DNA of 34,493 bases from Oceanicola sp. S124 (lineage in GTDB: Bacteria; Pseudomonadota; Alphaproteobacteria; Rhodobacterales; Rhodobacteraceae). The stretch is from assembly GCF_000220565.1 (NCBI RefSeq), contig NZ_AFPM01000284.1, positions 1 through 34,493 of the forward strand, read 5' to 3'. A program made the position numbers and the translations under genes. Below, in pieces: positions 1 through 8,699 of this stretch (position 1 is the stretch's first letter; the number at the start of each line of letters is the position of its first letter). The notes beneath the pieces were generated by a model. The model worked only from the letters and a program-made list of their open reading frames with translations, did not search any database and was not told the origin of the DNA.

Positions 1-2508
1 GCCATCCGCCGCGCCGCCGGTCTGGGCGCGCTGTCGCAGCTGCCCGACCCCGAGTCCTACGACAAGGGCTTCCTGCATTGCGACCTGCTGGTGATCGGTG
101 GCGGCGCGGCCGGCCTCTCCGCCGCGCTGACCGCCGGCCGTGCGGGGGCGAATGTAATCCTTTCCGACGAGGATCTGCGCCTTGGTGGCCGCCTGCTGGC
201 CGAAAGCGATCCGCTGGACGATGCCCCCGCCGCCGACTGGGTGGCCCGGGCCGAGGCAGAGCTGCGCGCCCTGCCCAATGTCCGCGTGATGCCCCGCACC
301 ACGGTCTTCGGCGTCTACGATCACGGCGTCTACGGCGCGGTCGAGCAGGTCTCGGACCTGCCCGGCGCAGCGCTGCGCCAGACCCTGTGGCGGATCACCG
401 CGACGCGCGCCGTCATGGCCACCGGCGCCACCGAGCGCCACATCCCCTTCCGCGACAACGACCGCCCCGGCATCCTGCTGGCCGGTGCCATGCGCGCCTA
501 TGCCAACCGCTGGGCCGTGGCGCCGGGCGCGGGCAAGGTGGCGATCTTCACCAATAACGACGACGGGCACCGTACGGCGCTGGATCTTCAGGCCAAGGGC
601 GTCGACCTGCTGGGCGTCATCGACAGCCGGACCGGGGCGCGCTCTTTCGGAGACTACCCGATCTTCGCCGGCGGCCGTGTCACCGGCACCTCGGGCCGCA
701 GGGGCCTGCGCGCCATCCGCCTCGCCTGGAACGGCCGCGAGGAAGAGCTGGCCTGCGCCGCCCTCGGCGTCTCGGGCGGGTGGAACCCGAACATCCAGCT
801 GGCCTCGCACCACCGGGGCCGTCCGCAATGGGATGCCACGCGCCTCGCCTTCCTCGCTCATGGTGGACCCGAGGGGCTGATCCCCGCCGGTGCCGCCGCG
901 GGCGAAGGCTCGACGCACCATGCGCTGGCGTCCGGCCACCATGCGGCAGCGGATGCCCTGCACCAGCTCGGCCTGACCGCGCCTGCCCCCGACCTGCCCC
1001 GCGCCGAAGACCGTCAGGCCGGCGCCGAGGCCTTCTGGCATGTCCCCGGCAAGGGGCGCGCCTGGGTGGATTTCCAGAACGATGTCACCGTCAAGGACAT
1101 CAAGCTGGCCCATCAGGAGAACATGCGGTCCGTCGAGCACCTGAAACGCTGGACCACGCTGGGCATGGCGACCGACCAGGGCAAGACCTCGAACGTCACC
1201 GCCCTGGCCGTGATGGCCGAGCTGACCGGCCGCAGCATTCCCGAGACGGGCACCACTATCTTCCGCCCGCCCTATACGCCCGTCAGTCTCTCGGTTCTGG
1301 GCGGCGGCGATACGGGGGCGCATTTCCGCCCGACCCGCCTGACCCCGACCCATGCCTGGGCCAAGGCGCAAGGCGCGCTGTTCGTCGAGGCCGGCCAGTG
1401 GATGCGGGCGCAGTATTTCCCCCAGCCGGGCGAAACCCACTGGCGGCAAAGCGTCGATCGCGAGGTTCTGGCGGTGCGCGCCGGGGTCGGCCTCTGCGAT
1501 GTGACCACCCTTGGCAAGATCGACGTGCAGGGCGCCGATGCGGGCGAATTCCTCAACCGGATCTACGCCAACATGATGGGCACCCTGGCCGTCGGCAAGG
1601 TCCGCTACGGGCTTATGCTGCGCGAGGACGGCCACGCCTATGACGACGGCACCTGCGCCCGGCTGGGCGAGACCCATTACGTCGTCACCACCACCACGGC
1701 CAATGCCGGGCTGGTGCTGCGCAACATGGAGTTCGCCCGCCAGTGCCTCTGGCCCGAGCTGGACGTGACGCTGATCTCGACCACCGACGCCTGGGCGCAG
1801 ATCGCCGTGGCCGGGCCGAACGCCCGCCGCCTGCTGAGCCGCGTCACCGACGGCTTCGACCTCTCGAACGAGGCCTTCCCCTTCATGGCCTGCGCCGAGC
1901 TGACGGTGGCGAATGGCTGCCCGGCGCGACTGTTCCGCATCTCGTTCTCGGGCGAGCTGGCCTACGAGATCGCCGTGCCCGCCCGCTACGGCCAGGCGCT
2001 GATGGAACGGCTGATGCGCGAGGGCGCCAACCTTGGCGTCACCCCTTACGGGACCGAGGCGCTTTCGGTCCTGCGGATCGAGAAGGGCCATGCCGCCGGG
2101 GCCGAGCTGAACGGCCAGACCACGGCGCTGATGCTGGGCCTGGGGCGCATGGTCTCGCAGAAGAAGGACAGCATCGGCGCGGTGATGTCGCGGCGCGAGG
2201 GGCTGGCGCAGGACAAGCGGCGGCTGGTCGGGCTGCAGGCGGTGGATCCCGCGCAGCCGCTGCCCGCCGGGTCGCATCTGTTCCGCGAAGGGGCCGCGCG
2301 TGACACCGCCTCGGATCAGGGCTGGATCACCTCGGCCTGCTACTCGCCCCATGTCGGCGGCCTCATCGCGCTCGGCTTCCTCGAAGAGGGCGACGCACGG
2401 CTGGGCGAAACCGTGATAGCCGCCAACCCGCTGGAAGGAACCGAGGCCGCCTGCCGCGTTGTCCCGGCCCATTTCGTCGACCCCGAAGGAGGACGTCTGC
2501 GTGACTGA
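1..2508 (+). CDS. soxA: Sarcosine oxidase alpha subunit, 5' truncated by window edge
   Basis: The reading frame is open from the first base and ends in TGA at 2506-2508, giving the last 835 residues of a protein normally near 1000 aa, so roughly the first 150 residues lie outside the window. A dinucleotide-binding Rossmann motif (VIGGGAAGLS) sits at residues 31-40 of the visible part. The C-terminal half, from about residue 430, resembles the GcvT/aminomethyltransferase fold that binds tetrahydrofolate. This architecture is that of the large subunit of heterotetrameric sarcosine oxidase, which with SoxB, SoxD and SoxG oxidises sarcosine to glycine, 5,10-methylene-THF and hydrogen peroxide in the cytoplasm. 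The next gene, soxG, overlaps it by 8 bases, matching the usual soxBDAG order; soxB and soxD would lie upstream outside the window. A related dimethylglycine dehydrogenase-like enzyme is less likely because of the following gamma subunit. Confidence 0.95.
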   Translation, partial: AIRRAAGLGALSQLPDPESYDKGFLHCDLLVIGGGAAGLSAALTAGRAGANVILSDEDLRLGGRLLAESDPLDDAPAADWVARAEAELRALPNVRVMPRTTVFGVYDHGVYGAVEQVSDLPGAALRQTLWRITATRAVMATGATERHIPFRDNDRPGILLAGAMRAYANRWAVAPGAGKVAIFTNNDDGHRTALDLQAKGVDLLGVIDSRTGARSFGDYPIFAGGRVTGTSGRRGLRAIRLAWNGREEELACAALGVSGGWNPNIQLASHHRGRPQWDATRLAFLAHGGPEGLIPAGAAAGEGSTHHALASGHHAAADALHQLGLTAPAPDLPRAEDRQAGAEAFWHVPGKGRAWVDFQNDVTVKDIKLAHQENMRSVEHLKRWTTLGMATDQGKTSNVTALAVMAELTGRSIPETGTTIFRPPYTPVSLSVLGGGDTGAHFRPTRLTPTHAWAKAQGALFVEAGQWMRAQYFPQPGETHWRQSVDREVLAVRAGVGLCDVTTLGKIDVQGADAGEFLNRIYANMMGTLAVGKVRYGLMLREDGHAYDDGTCARLGETHYVVTTTTANAGLVLRNMEFARQCLWPELDVTLISTTDAWAQIAVAGPNARRLLSRVTDGFDLSNEAFPFMACAELTVANGCPARLFRISFSGELAYEIAVPARYGQALMERLMREGANLGVTPYGTEALSVLRIEKGHAAGAELNGQTTALMLGLGRMVSQKKDSIGAVMSRREGLAQDKRRLVGLQAVDPAQPLPAGSHLFREGAARDTASDQGWITSACYSPHVGGLIALGFLEEGDARLGETVIAANPLEGTEAACRVVPAHFVDPEGGRLRD

Positions 2509-3052
2509 CCTGACCCCCATGGCCGCCCTCGGCGCCACCCCCGCGCAGACCGGTTTCGGGCCGCTGACCCTTTCCGAAGAGGGCGGGCTGGGCCTGATCT
2601 CCCTGGCTCTGCCCGTCGGCACCGACCTCGCCGCGATCGATCTGCCCCTGCCGGGCCCCGGTGGCTATCTTGCTGGCGAACCATCCATTTTCTGGATGGG
2701 CCCGCAACAGTGGATGGTCGAGACGCGCGCGCCCGGGGCCTCCATGGTGCGGCTTGCCGCCCTGCCCGGTGCCCGTACGACCGAGCAGAGCGATGGCTGG
2801 GTCAGCTTCCGCATCACCTCGGAAGCCGGGCCCGCGCCGCTGCTGGACCTCGCGGCGAAGCTGGTCAACCTGCCCGCCGAGCAGATCGCGCCGGGCCGCG
2901 CCACGCGCACGCTGCTGCATCATCTCGGCTGCTTCGTGCTGCGCCGCTCCGAGACGGAGATGGCCGTGCTGACCCTGCGCTCGGCGGCGGGCAGCCTGTG
3001 GCATGCGCTGACCGAAACCGCTGCACGGCATGCGGCCGGCACCGCGACATAG
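2501..3052 (+). CDS. soxG: Sarcosine oxidase gamma subunit
   Basis: A 183-residue protein beginning with VTDLTPMAAL, read from GTG at 2501. This start is chosen because GAAGGAGG lies 8-15 bases upstream and because it overlaps the soxA stop by 8 bases; the upstream in-frame start at 2459 would lie deep inside soxA. The length and the pattern of a small GcvT-like fold (for example GGYLAGEPSIFWMGPQQWMV near the middle of the N-terminal half) fit SoxG, the smallest-domain partner of the heterotetrameric enzyme. It has no visible cofactor motif of its own; in the family it packs against the alpha and beta subunits. Translational coupling to soxA fits stoichiometric assembly. Confidence 0.9.
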   Translation: MTDLTPMAALGATPAQTGFGPLTLSEEGGLGLISLALPVGTDLAAIDLPLPGPGGYLAGEPSIFWMGPQQWMVETRAPGASMVRLAALPGARTTEQSDGWVSFRITSEAGPAPLLDLAAKLVNLPAEQIAPGRATRTLLHHLGCFVLRRSETEMAVLTLRSAAGSLWHALTETAARHAAGTAT

Positions 3053-3133
3053 GGACCGGCGCTCCAGATCCTCTCTGGACAGCTTCGGCGCGGGCTGGTT
3101 TCGTACGAACCCGTGAAGTACGGAAGGCGGACG

Positions 3134-4198
3134 ATGGCGGACGAGACCCTGCGCAGCCCGGGCATTTTCGACGGGCACAATGACCTGATCCTTCGGATGA
3201 TCACCGGCAAGGTGACCGCCGCCGCCCTGCGCGAGGGCACGCTTGGCGGCCACATCGACCTGCCACGTGCCCGCCACGGTGGCCTGGCCGGTGGCTTCTT
3301 CGCCATTTTCGTGCCCGGCACCGATGAGAACGCGATCCGGATGGAGGAGTTCTCGAAGCCCGCCTACGACCTGCCCCTGCCGCCGCCGGTCGACCATGCG
3401 ACCGCGCTGGAGATCACCCGGCAGGGCTTTGCCGCGGCCCGTTCGTTGCAGGCTGAGGGCGTCATCAAGGTCTGCACCGACATCGACAGCCTCGAAGCCG
3501 CCCTGCCCGGCCCCGCCATGGCGGCGGTGCTGCACATCGAGGGCGCCGAGGCGATCGGCCCCGACCTCGCAGAGCTGGATGAGTTCCACGCCCTTGGCCT
3601 TCGCTCTCTCGGACCGGTCTGGAGCCGCCCGACGATCTTCGGCGACGGCGTGCCCTTCCGCTATCCGTCGGACCCGGATACAGGCCCGGGCCTGACCGAG
3701 GCCGGAAAGCGGCTGATCGGGGCCTGCAACCGTCTGAAGATCGTTGTCGACCTGTCGCATCTGAATGCCCGCGGCTTCGATGACGTGGCCCGGCTGAGCG
3801 ATGCCCCCCTTGTGGCAACCCACTCCAACGCATGGGAAATCTGCCCCCATGCCCGCAACCTCACCGACCGTCAGCTGGCCATGATCGCCGAGAGCGACGG
3901 CATGGTGGGCATCAACCTGGCCACGGGCTTCCTGCGGCCCGACGGCCAGATGGCCGCCGACATGTCCCTGGACCTGCTGATCCGGCACCTGGATCACCTG
4001 ATCTCCCGGCTGGGCGAGGATCGCGTCGGCTTCGGCTCGGATTTCGATGGCGCGATCGTGCCCGAGGTGATCGGCGACTGCGCCGGGCTACCCAACCTGC
4101 GCCGCGCCCTGCGAGAGCGTGGCATCAACCAGCGCCTGATGCAGAAGCTTTGCCAGGGCAACTGGATGAGGGTGCTGCGCCGCACCTGGGGAGGCTGA
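3134..4198 (+). CDS. M19 family (membrane dipeptidase-type) metallopeptidase
   Basis: A 354-residue TIM-barrel amidohydrolase-superfamily dipeptidase. The binuclear zinc ligands of the M19 (renal dipeptidase) family can be placed: H15 and D17 in FDGHNDL, E136 in HIEGAEAIG, H209 in VDLSHLN and H230 in ATHSN, with the late Asp in GFGSDFDGAI. ATG at 3134 is preferred over GTG at 3113 because GGAAGG lies 7-12 bases before it. There is no signal peptide, so the enzyme is probably cytoplasmic. It follows soxG by 81 bases in the same direction; an M19 dipeptidase is also found with the glycine betaine/dimethylglycine genes of Pseudomonas, so a catabolic link is plausible although the substrate is not known. 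Confidence 0.9.
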   Translation: MADETLRSPGIFDGHNDLILRMITGKVTAAALREGTLGGHIDLPRARHGGLAGGFFAIFVPGTDENAIRMEEFSKPAYDLPLPPPVDHATALEITRQGFAAARSLQAEGVIKVCTDIDSLEAALPGPAMAAVLHIEGAEAIGPDLAELDEFHALGLRSLGPVWSRPTIFGDGVPFRYPSDPDTGPGLTEAGKRLIGACNRLKIVVDLSHLNARGFDDVARLSDAPLVATHSNAWEICPHARNLTDRQLAMIAESDGMVGINLATGFLRPDGQMAADMSLDLLIRHLDHLISRLGEDRVGFGSDFDGAIVPEVIGDCAGLPNLRRALRERGINQRLMQKLCQGNWMRVLRRTWGG

Positions 4199-4240
4199 AC
4201 AGCGCGGGGTGACTCCGGCCGCCAGCCCCGATAGCCCGAC

Positions 4241-6160
4241 TCAGCAGATCCGCGAGCCCCGGCCGGCGTCCGCACCCGGCCAGCCGGCACGCCCGGACAC
4301 CCCGCTTGCCCCTCCGAGCCGGTAGTCCGGCGGCGGTATCGCGAGCGCTTCCCGGTCGGGGACCGGCGCGCTTTCGGTCCAATGCATCAGAGCCGCCATC
4401 GCGCCGGCGGCGTCACCAAGGTGCAGCCTCTCGGAGAGATCGGCCAGCGCCTCGTGGAGACGGGCCGTAGCCAGCTGAGCCTCCTGCGCGCGAAGGATCC
4501 TGGGATGCGGCGTCGGCAGCATCTCGGCCGCGATCAGAAGTTCCTCTTCCAGCTTCTCCCCCGGGCGCAGGCCGGTAAACCTGATCTCGATGTCGCCCTC
4601 GGGATGATCGGCATCGCGGGGCGTCATCCCGGCCCCTCGGATCATCTGCCGGGCCAGGTCCAGGATCTTCTGGGGCCGGCCCATGTCGAGCACGAAGACC
4701 TCGCCACCAATGGCGAAATGCCCTGCCAGCAGGGTCAGCCGCACCGCCTCGGCCGCGCTCATGAAGTAGCGCGTCACCTGGGGATGGGTCACAGTGACCG
4801 GCCCGCCGCGCGAGATCTGTTCCGTGAAAAGGGGCACGACCGATCCCGAAGACCCCATGACATTGCCGAAACGCACCATGGCAAAACGGGTGCCGCCGCC
4901 ACGCGCCGCAAGGTCCTGCACGATCAGCTCGGCCATGCGCTTGGTTGCGCCCATGACCGACACCGGCCGCACTGCCTTGTCGCTCGAGATCAGGATCATC
5001 CGCCCGACACCGGCCCGCGCTGCCGCCTCTGCCAGCACCTGCGTCCCCAGGACGTTGTTGCGGATCCCTTCAAGCGGGTTCAGCTGGACCAGCGGCACAT
5101 GCTTGTAGGCCGCCGCGTGGAAGATCACCTGGACGCGCTGCTGCGCCAGAAGGCGGGCAATCAGGCCGGCGTCGCAGACCGACCCCAGCACCGGAAGCAC
5201 CTGCACCGGGGCGTCCTCGAGTTCACGCGCAATCTCATAGAGCGCCAGTTCCGAGTGGTCCAGCAGAACAAGGCCGCGCGGTCGCAGGCGAGACAGCTGG
5301 CGGGACAGCTCCGCCCCGATCGAGCCGCCGGCGCCGGTGACAAGGATCACCTGGCCGACATAGCTTTCGCCGCCCTCTGGCAGGTTATGGTCAAGCCCGG
5401 CGCGCCCCAGCAGGGTCGCCATGTCCGGACGGTCCGCGCCCCTGCCCCAGAGCCGGGCGGCAAAACCGGGCAGGGTTTCGACATCGCATCCGGCCCCGGC
5501 AAGGGCTTGCCGAGCAGCAGCCTGCGCCGCAGGAGGCAGCGCCAGCACGACAAGGTCGACACGCAACCGCGCGACCAGCGCAACCGCGCGCGCAGGTGGA
5601 TGAACCGGCACACCGGCAAGACGCTTGCCCTGCATGCGCAGGTCCTGGTCAACGAAGCCCTGCACGCGCAACGCCTCATCCCCCGAGAGCGCCGCCGCAA
5701 GCTGCTGCCCGGCACGTCCGGCGCCCCAGATCAACACCCGCTGCGGTCGTCGCGCCAGGGCATGGGCCCTAAGAGCCAGGTGCAGCAGCAACAGCCGCCC
5801 CGCAATTGACGACGCCGCAAAAAGCGTGGCGAAGACAAGGCCCTGCGCCCCTGTCAGCAGGCCAACCGCCACCATGGGCGACAGGAGCAGCGCAAGGAGC
5901 AGGCCTTGGTTCAGGCTTCGGGGAATGTTCTGCTGCCGATAGGTTCGCAGCTTCATGCGGTGCAGCCCCAGCACGGCCCCCAGACCGACACCGGCGACCG
6001 TGAGCAGCATGGAAAGCCAAAGGGGCATTTCACCGGGCAACGTCAGGGAGACCAAGGTCGTCGCCAGCTGCGCCGCCACGCCGTCGACCAGCAGCAGGAT
6101 CATGGCTTTGCGACGCGGGCCAAGATCGGTCAGCCCCTCTGCCAGGGGACGCGGGGTCAT
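4241..6160 (-). CDS. FlaA1/PglF-like membrane UDP-sugar 4,6-dehydratase (CapD family polysaccharide biosynthesis protein)
   Basis: A 639-residue protein with four hydrophobic segments between about residues 18 and 130, a first Rossmann-like domain (VLIWGAGRAGQ, 142-152) and a second, catalytic SDR domain (VTGAGGSIGAE, 274-284). The active-site segment ISSDKAVRP...VMGATK (391-407) has Met403 where ordinary SDRs have Tyr, with Lys407; this Tyr-to-Met change is characteristic of the PglF/FlaA1/WbpM 4,6-dehydratases, which convert UDP-GlcNAc to a 4-keto-6-deoxy sugar. The length is usual for the long membrane-bound class. The ATG overlaps the stop of the sugar transferase gene as ATGA, so it is the last gene of a three-gene operon. 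The short Gly-rich tail (about residues 620-639) looks unconserved. Confidence 0.9.
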   Translation of the reverse strand: MTPRPLAEGLTDLGPRRKAMILLLVDGVAAQLATTLVSLTLPGEMPLWLSMLLTVAGVGLGAVLGLHRMKLRTYRQQNIPRSLNQGLLLALLLSPMVAVGLLTGAQGLVFATLFAASSIAGRLLLLHLALRAHALARRPQRVLIWGAGRAGQQLAAALSGDEALRVQGFVDQDLRMQGKRLAGVPVHPPARAVALVARLRVDLVVLALPPAAQAAARQALAGAGCDVETLPGFAARLWGRGADRPDMATLLGRAGLDHNLPEGGESYVGQVILVTGAGGSIGAELSRQLSRLRPRGLVLLDHSELALYEIARELEDAPVQVLPVLGSVCDAGLIARLLAQQRVQVIFHAAAYKHVPLVQLNPLEGIRNNVLGTQVLAEAAARAGVGRMILISSDKAVRPVSVMGATKRMAELIVQDLAARGGGTRFAMVRFGNVMGSSGSVVPLFTEQISRGGPVTVTHPQVTRYFMSAAEAVRLTLLAGHFAIGGEVFVLDMGRPQKILDLARQMIRGAGMTPRDADHPEGDIEIRFTGLRPGEKLEEELLIAAEMLPTPHPRILRAQEAQLATARLHEALADLSERLHLGDAAGAMAALMHWTESAPVPDREALAIPPPDYRLGGASGVSGRAGWPGADAGRGSRIC

Positions 6161-6771
6161 CGTCGCCTCCGCCGGTCGGGCAGGAAGGTCATGAGGATCA
6201 GATGCAGGTCCAGCCAGAGCGTGCGCCGGCGGGCATAAAGCAGATCCAGCCGGGCCTTTGCCGGGATGCAGCGCGTTGAATAGGTCCGTTCGGTCTCTTC
6301 GGCGCTGCGACAGGGGGCGAGAAGGGTTTCCTCGCGATGACGGAAGTGCACGGTCGCCATGCCGGTCAGCCCTGGACGAGAGCGCAGCACAGCTGCGTAG
6401 AGGCGCGGATGAGCCTCGACATATCGGCGCAGCGGCGGACGTGGCCCGACGACCGAGATATCGCCGTTCAGCAGGTTCCAGAGCTGGGGCAATTCATCCA
6501 GGCGGAGCCGACGCAAGTGTCCCCCCAACCGCGTGATGCGCCTGGCCTTGTCGCCCCCGGAAACACCGCGATCGGTGGGGTCCGGGCGCATGGTACGGAA
6601 CTTCCAAAGGGTGAAAGGCTGATCCGGCGCGCGCATGCGTTCGGCACGGTAGAGAATCGGCGGACCGTCACACAGGCGAACCGCCAGCGCCACCAGAAGC
6701 AGCAGTGGCCAGAGCAGAGCCACCCCGGCAAGGGCCAGCAGCAGGTCGAAGGCGCGCTTTCCGGTGCTCAT
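6157..6771 (-). CDS. PglC-like undecaprenyl-phosphate sugar-1-phosphate transferase
   Basis: A 204-residue small phosphoglycosyl transferase. It has a single N-terminal hydrophobic segment (residues 8-32) and the hallmark motifs of the bacterial sugar transferase family: FTLWKFRTM (53-61), the catalytic Asp-Glu pair D92/E93 in RLDELPQLWN, GDISVVGPRPP (103-113) and RPGLTG. These monotopic enzymes load a sugar phosphate onto undecaprenyl phosphate at the inner face of the inner membrane and so initiate a glycan. ATG at 6771 is preferred over 6798 because it overlaps the upstream stop as ATGA and has GAGGGAG about 8 bases before it. Together with the downstream PglF-like dehydratase it resembles the first steps of a diNAcBac or other deoxy-amino-sugar glycan, but no aminotransferase or acetyltransferase is present here. 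Confidence 0.9.
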   Translation of the reverse strand: MSTGKRAFDLLLALAGVALLWPLLLLVALAVRLCDGPPILYRAERMRAPDQPFTLWKFRTMRPDPTDRGVSGGDKARRITRLGGHLRRLRLDELPQLWNLLNGDISVVGPRPPLRRYVEAHPRLYAAVLRSRPGLTGMATVHFRHREETLLAPCRSAEETERTYSTRCIPAKARLDLLYARRRTLWLDLHLILMTFLPDRRRRR

Positions 6772-7655
6772 CAGGCAGGCTCCCTCGCGCGACGCCATTG
6801 GGAGATCAGTCCCTCGGCCGAGCCGCTACGCGCCAGCGCGCCGCAGATGCCCTGCATCCGCGCAGGATCCAGCGCCAGGACGGGAAGCGCCGAGGGCGGT
6901 GCCGGACGCCAGCGCAGGGGCACACCGGCGGCACGTATCAGATCTTCCATCGCGACGGGCTGCGGGCCGGTGGCATTGACGCAATCCGGCAGATCCCGGA
7001 CGGGACAGGTTGCAAGCCGCGCCAGCAGGCGTAGCAAATCCTCGGCCCCGATATAGGATCGCCGGGGGCCCGAACCGTCGTCGAATCGGTCAAGCACCAC
7101 GGGACCGCCTTTCGCAATCGCCTCGAAAAGCTGATCCGCCCCGGCCAGGTTGCCCAGACGGACCACCGTGCTGCGCGGTGCCATCCCTGGCCGCTGCGCA
7201 TGCCAGGTGGCGATTGCTGCCTCCATATGCTGCTTGGCCACCCCATAGGGCCCGAGCGGTGCCAGCCCCATGTCTTCTGCCGCAGGGGCGCAGTGCAGAC
7301 CGGCCTGGACGGCACCGCTGGACAGGTGGATCACCCGCTGCGCCCCCACACGGCGCGCAAGATGAAGTGCAGCCCGGGCCAGCACCGCATTCTGCGCCAG
7401 TTGCTCGGGCGACCCCGACGTCACCCCCCAGAGCGCCAGGATGACCCGCGCCGAGAGGCCGCGTGGCAACGGTCGCCCCGGCTGCCATTTCAGCACATCC
7501 GCGCCGCCGTCCCCGCTGCGCTGCTGCCAAAGGATACGCGGCCGCCCCATGGGCGCGAACCCCGCCCGCAGCCGGGGAGAGCCGGCGAGCACGCCCCGCA
7601 GCAGGCGCCCCGCGCGCCCCGAACTGCCCAGCACAAGTAGATCCGCCGCAACCAT
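6771..7655 (-). CDS. NAD-dependent epimerase/dehydratase family protein (extended SDR)
   Basis: A 294-residue SDR protein. The N-terminus carries a Rossmann nucleotide motif (LVLGSSGRAG, 7-16) and the catalytic set S113 (HLSSGA) and Y137-x3-K141 (PYGVAK). ATG at 7655 is chosen: GGGACGG precedes it, and a longer reading up to 7865 would overlap motB and contribute sequence with no family features. It is the first gene of the minus-strand glycan operon, and its stop overlaps the sugar transferase ATG. The family includes UDP-sugar 4-epimerases and reductases that finish nucleotide sugars; sequence alone does not say which sugar. The middle section is shorter and less typical than in GalE, so a reductase role like that of WbpK/FnlB-type proteins is equally possible. 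Confidence 0.8.
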   Translation of the reverse strand: MVAADLLVLGSSGRAGRLLRGVLAGSPRLRAGFAPMGRPRILWQQRSGDGGADVLKWQPGRPLPRGLSARVILALWGVTSGSPEQLAQNAVLARAALHLARRVGAQRVIHLSSGAVQAGLHCAPAAEDMGLAPLGPYGVAKQHMEAAIATWHAQRPGMAPRSTVVRLGNLAGADQLFEAIAKGGPVVLDRFDDGSGPRRSYIGAEDLLRLLARLATCPVRDLPDCVNATGPQPVAMEDLIRAAGVPLRWRPAPPSALPVLALDPARMQGICGALARSGSAEGLISQWRRAREPA

Positions 7656-7827
7656 CCGCCGTCCCGTCCTGCAATTTCCCGCAGACTGGCCGCAACTGGT
7701 TAAAGTTCCATTTGTGTTCCCAGAAAAACCGCGCTCCTCGGAAGAAACCGGACAATCGTGCCTGTTAAGCTTCCCGCAAGATCCTGCCGCTACACCTGAT
7801 ATCGGGTGAGTTACAGAGGTGGTGGAG
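7656..7827. promoter_or_regulatory. Divergent promoter region between glycan operon and motB, with 16-bp near-palindrome
   Basis: This 172-bp gap must hold the promoters for the minus-strand glycan operon and for motB. At 7793-7808 lies CACCTGATATCGGGTG, an inverted repeat with one mismatched pair, centred on GATATC and ending about 20 bases before the motB ATG; its position fits an operator. Two single TTAA half-boxes occur at 7700-7703 and 7765-7768, but neither has a TTAA partner seven bases away. The stretch 7690-7760 is distinctly richer in A/T than the flanking genes. No -35/-10 pair is confidently recognised. Confidence 0.4.
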
Positions 7828-8661
7828 ATGAGCGGGCAGAGCAATGCCGCGCCAATCATCATCAAGAAGGTGAAGAAGGGCGGCGGCGACGGGCATCATG
7901 GCGGTGCCTGGAAGGTGGCCTACGCCGACTTCGTGACGGCCATGATGGCCTTCTTCCTTCTGATGTGGTTGTTGAACGCGACGACGGAAAAGCAGCGCAA
8001 GGGGATCGCGGATTACTTCTCTCCGACGATTCCGCTGAACCGGGTCTCCGGCGGCGGCGATGGTGCCTTCGGCGGCGAAAGCACCTTTTCCGAGATCGCC
8101 CTGCCGCAGGTCGGCACCGGCGCGACCTCGCTCAATCCGACCCCGCAGGACAAATCGTCCGGGCGCGAGGCGCAGCAGTCCGAGGACGCCGAGGCCCGCC
8201 AGCTTGAAGAGATCGAGAAGATCCTGCGCGGCCAGACCGGCGAAAGCGACGTCCACCCCGAGATGCTCCGCCACATCGTGACGCGGGTCACCGACGAAGG
8301 CCTGGTGATCGAGCTCTTTGAAACGGACGAGGCCGCCCTTTATCGTGGCGAGACCGCCGAACCGACCGCCCTGCTGGAACAACTGGCCGCGATGCTGGTG
8401 CGCGTGACCTCTCTGGTCACCAACGAGATGGCGATCGAGGGGCATGTCCATGCCCGCCCGGTGGTGCTGAACGACAATCCGGTCTGGGATCTCTCGACTC
8501 AGCGCGCCGCTGAGATGCGCAAGCTCATGCTGCGGCAGGGTCTGCCCGGAAACCGCGTGGCGCGGATCACCGGCCATGCGGATCGGGAGCTGGCAGACCG
8601 CAACCCCATGTCAGCACGCAACAATCGGCTCGAGATCATCCTGCTGAGGCGCAACCGCTAG
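7828..8661 (+). CDS. motB: Flagellar motor stator protein MotB
   Basis: A 277-residue protein with the MotB layout: short basic cytoplasmic N-terminus (PIIIKKVKKGGG), one membrane helix (about 30-50) carrying the ion-binding Asp34 in AYADFVTAMMAFF, a plug/linker with Gly/Ser-rich sequence, and a C-terminal OmpA-like peptidoglycan-binding domain ending in NRLEIILLRR. MotB anchors the stator to the cell wall and, with MotA, couples ion flow to rotation. ATG at 7828 is favoured over GTG codons at 7819 and 7822 because the purine-rich AGAGGTGG sequence is then correctly placed as the ribosome site. No motA is adjacent; the gene stands at the head of the flgE-K-L-I block. Confidence 0.95.
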   Translation: MSGQSNAAPIIIKKVKKGGGDGHHGGAWKVAYADFVTAMMAFFLLMWLLNATTEKQRKGIADYFSPTIPLNRVSGGGDGAFGGESTFSEIALPQVGTGATSLNPTPQDKSSGREAQQSEDAEARQLEEIEKILRGQTGESDVHPEMLRHIVTRVTDEGLVIELFETDEAALYRGETAEPTALLEQLAAMLVRVTSLVTNEMAIEGHVHARPVVLNDNPVWDLSTQRAAEMRKLMLRQGLPGNRVARITGHADRELADRNPMSARNNRLEIILLRRNR

Positions 8662-8699
8662 CCCCAGTTTTTGGCCGCAAGTGCTGAGGATTTTAGATG

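Noticed and set aside
3100-3109. TTCGTACGAA palindrome between soxG and the dipeptidase gene
   Set aside because: Only 10 bp with no surrounding promoter elements; a match of this size is expected by chance in a window of this length.
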